NCBI GenBank assembly: GCA_003519585.1 | Contig: DOWL01000151.1 | Span: 1 to 15,189 of the forward strand | Reading direction: 5' to 3' | From: Nocardioides sp. | Lineage (GTDB): Bacteria; Actinomycetota; Actinomycetes; Propionibacteriales; Nocardioidaceae | Length of the DNA: 15,189 nucleotides | Shown: positions 1-4,525 of the stretch, in pieces | Numbering within the stretch: the first letter of the stretch is position 1 | How the letters are laid out: each line of letters begins with the position of its first letter | Position numbers and translations under genes: made by a program | Notes under the pieces: model-generated | What the model saw: only the letters and a program-made list of their open reading frames with translations | Told to the model about the DNA's origin: nothing | The model's database searches: none

Positions 1-626
1 AGCGTGGCGACTGCCCCACTCTCGATGTCGGCAGTGTCCACGATGGCGGCGTTGGTGGTCGCCAGCGCGGCCAGCAGCGGCACATCGGCCTGTGACAGAT
101 TGAACACAACGGTGTAATCATCGGGCGTGTCAATCGAGGCAATCGTCAGGTAGTTGGCACGGGCGGCAGCAGCAGTCGCTTCATCCAGAATGCGGTTGAA
201 GGTCTTCCAGGCGTCGTCGGCGGTGACCGGCTGGCCGTTGTGGAAGGTGACGCCCTGGCGCATCTTGATCGTCCAGGTCTTGGCGTCCGCGGACGACTCG
301 ACGGACTCGGCGAGCGCCGGCTCGAGCTCGTAGTTGTTGTTCCAGAAGAGCAGTGGCTCGTAGAGGTTGTTGACCCGGGCGATGTCGGCCGCGGTCACCG
401 GCGCATGCGGGTCGAGGGTGTCCTTGCTGCCACCGCCGGTCGCGCCGTGGATCAGCGTGCCGCCGCTCTTCTGCGGTCCGGTGGCACCTCCGCCACCGCT
501 GCCTCCGTCGTCGCCGCCACACGCGGCGAGGAAGCTGCTGCTGGCGACGGCCGCAGCTCCGAGTCCGGAGTACTTGAGCAACTGCCTCCGGGAGAACCCG
601 ACGTGGCTGTTTCGAGGCTGGTTCAC
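1..626 (-). CDS. ABC transporter substrate-binding lipoprotein, family 5 (peptide-type), partial
   Basis: This is the extracytoplasmic solute receptor of a peptide/opine-type ABC importer. Only the N-terminal 208 codons are present; the gene leaves the window at base 1. The GTG start at 626 is preceded by GAGGAG and followed by a twin-arginine motif SRRQLLK (residues 12-18), a hydrophobic stretch and a lipobox LAAC with Cys36, so a Tat-exported lipoprotein is expected. A Gly/Asp/Ser-rich linker follows, then family-5 hallmarks: a conserved YEPLLFWN-like stretch near residue 85 and the run KTWTIKMRQGVTFHNGQPVT, typical of SBP_bac_5 (the usual form is 'LR.GVkFHdG.p.tA.DV'). Nothing here fixes the ligand. 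Permease and ATPase genes would be expected beyond the left edge. Codons in the last 120 bases look slightly richer in A/T third positions, but I draw no conclusion from so short a stretch. Confidence 0.93.
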   Translation of the reverse strand, partial: MNQPRNSHVGFSRRQLLKYSGLGAAAVASSSFLAACGGDDGGSGGGGATGPQKSGGTLIHGATGGGSKDTLDPHAPVTAADIARVNNLYEPLLFWNNNYELEPALAESVESSADAKTWTIKMRQGVTFHNGQPVTADDAWKTFNRILDEATAAAARANYLTIASIDTPDDYTVVFNLSQADVPLLAALATTNAAIVDTADIESGAVAT

Positions 627-672
627 TTAACGACTCCTCTGTTTCACAATCCGAACCGTCGGCGACGTAGGC

Positions 673-701
673 AACATAGGTGGGCAGCCGACCGTGGTCA
701 A
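673..701 (-). promoter_or_regulatory. Sigma-70-type promoter of the substrate-binding protein gene
   Basis: Read on the minus strand, TTGACC (701-696) is separated by exactly 17 nt from TATGTT (678-673). The predicted start of transcription near 666 leaves a leader of about 40 nt that contains the GAGGAG ribosome binding site. This is the best housekeeping-type promoter in the window. It is assigned by pattern only. Confidence 0.6.
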
Positions 702-816
702 TGCCACACGCTCGGGTTTATCCGGGCGTTATCTGAGTTGCGAGATGCGCAACGACCTGCGGAGGGCGCAACTGATCGCGTTCCGTGATAGCTACGGGAG
801 TCGCGTCACTCAGCGA

Positions 817-1035
817 TCACGCTGGTCGCGACACGCCCTGACCCTGCTGGACGCGGGCGCGCTCGGCGTTCAACAGCCGCTGCCACACGTCGACGACCGC
901 GGCATCCCGGCCGGCGATGTCCTGCTCGAGCAGCTCGATGCGCAAGGCGGCCTCGGCGTACCGACCCGTGTCGATCGCCTCGCGTACGGCGTCCAGCTCA
1001 CGCAGTGCGTGGTTCGCGGCCGATCCGTCCATCAC
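817..1035 (-). CDS. Small hypothetical protein, 71-72 aa, helical
   Basis: I do not recognise the family. The product is 72 aa from GTG 1035 or 71 aa from ATG 1032. It is rich in Ala, Arg, Glu and Leu, with two predicted amphipathic helices (RELDAVREAIDTGRYAEAAL and a later run around VDVWQRLLNAERARVQQG), no membrane segment and no signal peptide. The helix with GRYAEAALRIELLE resembles a single TPR-like hairpin, but one hairpin is not enough for a family call. The start overlaps the stop of an upstream small ORF in the arrangement GTGATG, which would allow translational coupling if that ORF is real. Codon usage suits this genome, and the reading frames on the other strand look like shadows. 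Confidence 0.5.
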   Translation of the reverse strand: MMDGSAANHALRELDAVREAIDTGRYAEAALRIELLEQDIAGRDAAVVDVWQRLLNAERARVQQGQGVSRPA

Positions 1036-1217
1036 CCCACGAGCGTGACAGCGAACGCCCCGCCCCGCAGGAGCTTGCCCACTTCGTCATCCGTTGTGGG
1101 TAGGTGCTTCTCGACGACGAGCCGACCAGGCGGCCGACGTACTCGTGGGGCTCGGGTCGCACCGGTCACAGCTCCTTCGGAGTGAGATGACTCGCCGGTA
1201 GGTTTGACGCGTGTCAT
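1032..1217 (-). CDS. Possible small ORF upstream of the 72-aa gene (doubtful)
   Basis: This is an open frame of 61 codons ending in a TGA that overlaps the GTGATG start of the next small ORF. As drawn from 1217 it would run 7 bases into the divergent esterase gene, so a shorter version is more likely, for example from GTG 1169 (45 aa). AAGGAG lies only 2 nt before that GTG, which is closer than usual. The C-terminal half (LVVEKHLPTTDDEVGKLLRG) looks protein-like, while the first 25 residues are Arg/Pro/Gly-rich and look like noise. It has no recognised family. Confidence 0.25.
   Translation of the reverse strand: MTRVKPTGESSHSEGAVTGATRAPRVRRPPGRLVVEKHLPTTDDEVGKLLRGGAFAVTLVG
1199..1204 (+). 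promoter_or_regulatory. Candidate -10 box for leaderless transcript of the esterase gene
   Basis: TAGGTT fits TAnnnT and ends 6 nt before the GTG at 1211. There is no good Shine-Dalgarno sequence in between. This is the layout of leaderless actinobacterial transcripts, where the start codon is the first base of the mRNA. No convincing -35 was found, as is usual for this class. Confidence 0.45.
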
Positions 1218-2464
1218 TTCGTCGACGCGCTCTCGTCTACGCCGCCCTCACCGCCAACGCGATCCGCCCACTGCCCGGGTTCCGGGCCGGGGTCCCGTCG
1301 TTCTTCGCCGGCTGGATCACCGGGGAGCTGGCCCCACAGTGGCTGGCCGTCACCACCGCCGATGCGGCCACGCACCTGACCGGCCGGCGGCGTGACCCAG
1401 TCGGCCTGGCCCTCGCCGGGGCGGCGGCAGCTGGGCTGGGCTACCTGATCCACCAGGCCCGGCGCGACCAGCAACGGGCCGAGGCAGCCCTGTCGGAGTC
1501 GCTCGGCGTGGACTACCAGGACCAACTCGACGAGCTGCCCACCCCGGCAGACCTGGCCACGCCGTGGCGCTCCCTGGTCAATCCGTTCCGGACCTTCCGC
1601 ACCCCACCGGTCCCGATCCGAGTGGAGCGCGACATCGCGTTCGGTGAGGCCGGCCGGCGCAACTTCCTCGACATCTACCGGCCCGAGATGGAGGTCGAGA
1701 ACGCCCCCGTCCTGCTGCAGGTGCACGGCGGCGCCTGGATGCTCGGCAAGAAGGAGGAACAGGGCGTCCCGCTCATGCAGCACCTGGCCGCCAAGGGCTG
1801 GATCTGCGTCGCCATCAACTACCGGCTCTCCCCCCGCGACGCCTGGCCCGCGCAGGTCGTCGATGTGAAGAAGGCGATCCACTGGATCCGCCAGCACATC
1901 GCGTCGTACGGCGGCGACCCCGACTACATCGCCATCACCGGCGGCTCGGCCGGCGGGCATCTCACCGCGCTGACCGCCCTGACCCCGCACGCGCGCGAGT
2001 GGCAGCCGGGCTTCGAGGACGCCGACACGTCCGTCCAGGTCGCCGTGCCGCACTACGGCGTCTACGACTTCGCGGGCTCGACCGGCACGAAGGCCGCCGT
2101 CCAGCTGCGCGACCTCTTCCTCGCGCAGTGGGTGATGAAGCAGAGTTGGGAGGACGCCCCCGAGCTCTACGAGGACGCCAGCCCGATCCTGCGGATCACC
2201 CCCGACGCCCCCGACTTCTTCGTCATCCACGGCGCCCACGACAGCCTCGTCCCCGTCGACCAGGCCCGTCAGTTCGTGGCGCGCTTGCGGGAACGGTCCA
2301 AGCGCTCCGTGGTCTACGCCGAACTCCCCGGCGCCCAACACGCCTTCGACGTCTTCCCCTCGATCCGCTCGGCCCACATCGTCCGCGCGATCGACCGCTA
2401 CCTGCACTGGCACTGGAACCAGTACCGCCGCGAGCGGGGACGACTGGCGGCTGCCAAGCAATAG
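1211..2464 (+). CDS. Alpha/beta-hydrolase, LipC-like membrane-associated esterase
   Basis: This is a 417-aa carboxylesterase of the hormone-sensitive-lipase/BD-FAE branch, expected to hydrolyse acyl esters. The catalytic domain spans about residues 135-405. Visible parts are the oxyanion-hole motif HGGAW (172-176), the nucleophile elbow GGSAGG with Ser246, the acid Asp344 in HGAHDSLVP, and His377 in GAQHAFD. The 130-residue N-terminus has Arg-rich starts and a hydrophobic segment (LALAGAAAAGLGYLI, about 66-80) that could tether it to the membrane. From memory, length and layout match M. tuberculosis LipC and relatives, including the motifs DVKKAI-WIR and DASPI-R-T. The natural substrate cannot be read from the sequence. 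The GTG start is supported by the TAGGTT box just upstream and by the lack of a better downstream start. It is probably transcribed alone, since the next gene is on the other strand. Confidence 0.92.
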   Translation: MSFRRRALVYAALTANAIRPLPGFRAGVPSFFAGWITGELAPQWLAVTTADAATHLTGRRRDPVGLALAGAAAAGLGYLIHQARRDQQRAEAALSESLGVDYQDQLDELPTPADLATPWRSLVNPFRTFRTPPVPIRVERDIAFGEAGRRNFLDIYRPEMEVENAPVLLQVHGGAWMLGKKEEQGVPLMQHLAAKGWICVAINYRLSPRDAWPAQVVDVKKAIHWIRQHIASYGGDPDYIAITGGSAGGHLTALTALTPHAREWQPGFEDADTSVQVAVPHYGVYDFAGSTGTKAAVQLRDLFLAQWVMKQSWEDAPELYEDASPILRITPDAPDFFVIHGAHDSLVPVDQARQFVARLRERSKRSVVYAELPGAQHAFDVFPSIRSAHIVRAIDRYLHWHWNQYRRERGRLAAAKQ

Positions 2465-2474
2465 CCGACCCCCC

Positions 2475-2606
2475 GATGGTTGAGTGCCCGGAGGCGCGCC
2501 AGCGCCGATCGGTGGTTGAGCCCGGAGGCGGCCAGCGCCGATCGGTGGTTGAGCCCGGAGGCGGCCAGCGCCGATCGGTGGTTGAGCCCGGAGGCGCGCC
2601 AGCGCC
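2475..2606 (+). repeat. 33-bp tandem repeat, about 4 units
   Basis: Two identical 33-bp units lie at 2507-2539 and 2540-2572. A third of 34 bp (2573-2606) has GCGCGCC in place of GCGGCC. A degenerate first unit begins at 2475. Each unit contains GGTGGTTGAGCCCGGAGG followed by CAGCGCCGATC. The last unit continues into GTGTCGAAACC (2611-2621), which completes a palindromic element. The array seems to be a local amplification of the left half of that element, just after the esterase stop codon. Confidence 0.85.
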
Positions 2607-2638
2607 GACGGTGTCGAAACCGCCGCAACATTGGCACC
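2573..2638 (+). repeat. Dispersed palindromic (REP-like) element, copy 1
   Basis: The element runs from GATCGGTGGTTGAGC to GTGTCGAAACC and on to TTGGCACC. Its ends GGTTGAGC and GTGTCGAAACC are partly complementary (GTT...AAC), a pattern also found at 3868-3917 and 14877-14912. The copy at 3851-3917 is the reverse complement over about 66 bp with only a handful of mismatches, and weaker similarity continues inward to CACCACCGG. The two copies face each other across the DUF222/HNH gene. From memory, such palindromes are common in Nocardioides-type genomes. Confidence 0.75.
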
Positions 2639-2662
2639 TGCTCGACCCAGTCACCACCGGTC

Positions 2663-2932
2663 TCACGTGCGTCGGTGGAAGGTGAACTTGTCGCCGGGTA
2701 TCGGGGTGAGTTGGTAGGTGGGGTCGTGGGCTCGGGCGTGGTGGGGTGCGCAGATCATGATGGTGTTGTCCATGTCGGTGCGTCCGCCTTGTGACCATTC
2801 GATCTTGTGGTGCAGGTGGGTCAGTCCGGGTGGGGCGTCGCATCCGTCGACCTGACAGCCACCGGCCTCAAGCAGCTTGACGATGCGTTGAGCGCGGGAG
2901 TGGAACCGCCGGGACCTACCGAGGTCGAGGAC
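2663..2932 (-). pseudogene. HNH endonuclease domain cut off from the DUF222 gene by an in-frame TAG
   Basis: Directly after the TAG at 2933-2935, and in the same reading frame, the sequence continues with VLDLGRSRRFHSRAQRIV. It then gives an intact HNH nuclease core: CQVDGC, LTHLHHKIEWSQGG, DNTIMICAPHHARAHD, ending FHRRT before TGA at 2663-2665. These are the C-terminal hallmarks of 13E12/DUF222-HNH proteins. No start codon with a ribosome binding site precedes this part, so it is probably not made on its own. The middle section that normally joins DUF222 to VLDLG in this family is missing. Confidence 0.85.
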
Positions 2933-3715
2933 CTAGCGGTTGATCAGCTCACCGAACGCCTGCCCCATCCGCTCCGCGGTGGGCTTCCGCTCCCCCAACG
3001 GACCGGATGCTGCTTGGTGTTTGGGGGCCGCGATGGCGAGGATCATCTTCCGCAGCGCCGCGCCGGTGGTGGAGTCGAGGACGAACCGGCCGTGGACCTT
3101 GCCGTGGCCGTCGTCGTACATCGTCAACCGCATGGCCGCTTGCGCGTCGCGTTCTTCTTTCTCCAACAGCTTCGCCTCGTGGGCGTCCGCGGCGTCCTGG
3201 TCGAGGACCTCCAAGAGTCGTCGGCCGAGCTTCTTCAGCCCGACGGCGTCGAACCGACGCGCTTCGGTGACCAGGTGGCCCTCGGCCTCCTCGACCAGGT
3301 TGGGGTCGAGGTCGTCGGGGAGGTCGTCGAGTGCGCGGACGATGACTTCGACCTGCTCGGCGTGCACTCGACGTTGGGCCATGGCTTCGCGGACCTTGTC
3401 GTAGCGCTCCAGTCCTGCTGCGACCCGTGCGGTGCGGAACGCGCTGGCGCGGGTGAGGTTGGTGTGTACGGCGAGCCAGTTGCCGGTCGAGGTCGCACCG
3501 GACTGCTTCGGCACGTCGAGCGCCTCGAGCTGGGCGAGCAGCCGGGACTTCAGCTCGGCTTGCTGTGCCTCGTGCTTGAGGAGCTCTTCGAGCGCCGTCG
3601 GGGCCTGACCAGCGTCCATCGGCCAGAGCGGAACCTCGGCAACAGCAGCGAAGGTTTCGCGCGCAGCGGCGATCGCCCGGGTGACCGGGTGATCGTGGTG
3701 CGCCATCGCTGTCAT
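2933..3715 (-). CDS. DUF222-domain protein, truncated (13E12 family)
   Basis: This 260-aa ORF carries the N-terminal DUF222 domain of a 13E12-repeat-type protein. Visible features are an N-terminal helical region, a conserved segment SGATSTGNWLAVHTNLTRAS and the following helix FRTARVAAGLERYDKVREAM. Further on come RRFDAVGLKKLGRRLLEVLDQDAA and the strand pair LTMYDDGHGKVHGRFVLDSTTGAALRK in the second half. It ends in FGELINR-TAG. Full-length relatives carry a C-terminal HNH nuclease, which here lies beyond the stop in the same frame. The free DUF222 part would lack the nuclease and is probably non-functional. The start at ATG 3715 is uncertain; ATG 3706 is a nearby alternative and neither has a strong ribosome binding site. 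The biological role of the family is unknown; it is often multicopy in actinobacteria. Confidence 0.8.
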   Translation of the reverse strand: MTAMAHHDHPVTRAIAAARETFAAVAEVPLWPMDAGQAPTALEELLKHEAQQAELKSRLLAQLEALDVPKQSGATSTGNWLAVHTNLTRASAFRTARVAAGLERYDKVREAMAQRRVHAEQVEVIVRALDDLPDDLDPNLVEEAEGHLVTEARRFDAVGLKKLGRRLLEVLDQDAADAHEAKLLEKEERDAQAAMRLTMYDDGHGKVHGRFVLDSTTGAALRKMILAIAAPKHQAASGPLGERKPTAERMGQAFGELINR

Positions 3716-3850
3716 GGATCAATCAAAGCAGCGGCCACCGACAGTGCAGCCCCACCGGAACCCGTTATGCACAAGGGTTTCCGGACCTGCCTGCACGGGA
3801 TATCGACTGTCCGCGCAGTCCTCTCGGACGGTCCCGGTGGTGGTTCAGCG

Positions 3851-3917
3851 GGTGCCAACGCTGCGGAGGTTTCGACACCGTCGGCGCTGACGCGCCTCCG
3901 GGCTCAACCACCGATCG
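3851..3917 (-). repeat. Dispersed palindromic (REP-like) element, inverted copy 2
   Basis: On the minus strand this reads GATCGGTGGTTGAGCCCGG ... GTGTCGAAACC ... TTGGCACC, the inverse of the element at 2573-2638. The only internal differences are a few substitutions (for example GCGTCAGC for GCGCCAGC). Together the copies form an inverted-repeat frame about 1.3 kb wide around the broken DUF222/HNH gene. Confidence 0.75.
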
Positions 3918-3935
3918 ACCGCAGCCAGGGCTCGG

Positions 3936-4061
3936 CGGCAACCCGATAGCCAGCCTGCGTTTGGCGCCGTTCGGGGCCGTCAACCCGCCCACGAACCGCA
4001 GGGTAGGCACCCAAGATTGACGGCTCCGGGCGGCGTCAGACACTCGGGTATCGGGTTGCCG
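3936..4061. repeat. 126-bp imperfect palindrome
   Basis: The outer arms are a perfect 13-bp inverted repeat: CGGCAACCCGATA at 3936-3948 and TATCGGGTTGCCG at 4049-4061. Inside them a second, imperfect pair of about 21 bp ends in GGCCGTCAA on the left and begins TTGACGGCT on the right, with about 17 matches. The central loop is about 33 nt. There is no ORF of interest inside. It could be a MITE-like or structured-RNA element; it is not a typical terminator given its size and lack of a T run. Confidence 0.7.
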
Positions 4062-4102
4062 CACCCGCTCACCGGGGTGGGCGCCTGGAGTTCCACCGGC
4101 GC

Positions 4103-4162
4103 CCTGAGGTACCCCTGGGGCCAGATGGGGTGAAAACCTGATGTGCTCGGGGGTACCTCAGG
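4103..4162 (+). promoter_or_regulatory. 13-bp perfect inverted repeat before the first Arg-rich micro-ORF
   Basis: CCTGAGGTACCCC (4103-4115) and GGGGTACCTCAGG (4150-4162) are exact reverse complements separated by 34 nt. The right arm ends in the first two bases of the GGAGGA ribosome binding site (4161-4166) of the micro-ORF at 4177. As RNA, the hairpin could partly hide that site; as DNA, each arm is itself nearly palindromic around GGTACC and could be a protein-binding box. A third copy of the box, GAGGTACCCC, lies at the stop codon of the same micro-ORF. Confidence 0.6.
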
Positions 4163-4176
4163 AGGACCCTCGACTC

Positions 4177-4317
4177 ATGACCCCGTTCTCCGCCTCGCCG
4201 GACACCACCGTTCACGCCGTACGTCGCAGCGTCGACCAGGAGATGCAGCGCACCCTGATCCGCGCCCAGGTCCGTCGCCGCAGACGCCGGACACCGAGGG
4301 TGCTCACTCGAATCTGA
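4177..4317 (+). CDS. Arg-rich micro-protein, 46 aa (copy 1)
   Basis: An ATG at 4177 with a strong ribosome binding site GGAGGA ten bases upstream opens a 46-aa frame, MTPFSASPD..., ending in a basic tail with RAQVRRRRRR and RVLTRI. I know no family for it. Support comes from the ribosome binding site, the hairpin before it, and a second micro-ORF (4388-4525) with the same MTPF start and the same RAQ-x-RRRRR tail. The tail could bind nucleic acid or acidic surfaces, but that is only inferred from charge. Confidence 0.55.
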   Translation: MTPFSASPDTTVHAVRRSVDQEMQRTLIRAQVRRRRRRTPRVLTRI

Positions 4318-4326
4318 GGTACCCCC
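4315..4326. repeat. Third copy of the GAGGTACCCC box
   Basis: TGAGGTACCCCC overlaps the stop codon of the first micro-ORF and lies about 60 bp before the second micro-ORF. It repeats the core of the inverted-repeat arms at 4103-4115 and 4150-4162. One copy near each micro-ORF start suggests a shared control element or remnants of a duplication. Confidence 0.5.
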
Positions 4327-4387
4327 GCTCCGTCAATAGGCAATCGGCCCGATGTGGCCGCCCCCACCTCACGACCAGGCTCGACCC

Positions 4388-4525
4388 ATGACCCCTTTCA
4401 TCTCATCCCCGTCCGTCGCCGCCCGGATGTTCGACGGTGACGACCCGCAGGTCGCCAAGGCCCGCCGCCACGCTCGACTCCGGGCACAGGCCCGCAGACG
4501 TCGCCGGTCTCTACCGCCGCGGTAG
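4388..4525 (+). CDS. Arg-rich micro-protein, 45 aa (copy 2)
   Basis: An ATG at 4388 opens a 45-aa frame MTPFISSPSVAARMFDG..., ending RLRAQARRRRRSLPPR. It shares MTPF-x-x-SP at the start and RAQ-x-RRRRR near the end with the ORF at 4177, and its upstream region ACCTCA...CTCGAC also resembles that of the first copy. It therefore looks like a diverged duplicate. Its ribosome binding site is weak (CCAGG). The last 15 bases overlap the end of the convergent acyl-CoA dehydrogenase gene. The function is unknown. Confidence 0.5.
   Translation: MTPFISSPSVAARMFDGDDPQVAKARRHARLRAQARRRRRSLPPR

Noticed and set aside
181..522. 113-codon Arg-rich frame inside the substrate-binding protein gene
   Set aside because: It is an out-of-frame shadow; the correct minus frame gives the Tat signal, lipobox and family-5 motifs without stops.
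627..816. Gap between the substrate-binding protein and the small ORFs searched for a riboswitch or small RNA
   Set aside because: Apart from the sigma-70 promoter, no stable stem with a conserved core was seen.
1214..2461. 415-codon open frame on the minus strand opposite the esterase
   Set aside because: It is a shadow created by high-GC codon bias; the plus-strand frame has clear catalytic motifs and the minus product is low-complexity Gly/Val/Asp-rich.
2475..2621. Tandem units considered as a CRISPR array
   Set aside because: Units are directly adjacent without unique spacers, and no cas gene is present.
2807..3949. 380-codon open frame on the plus strand over the DUF222 gene
   Set aside because: The minus strand carries a recognisable DUF222 domain; the plus product matches nothing and runs through a repeat.
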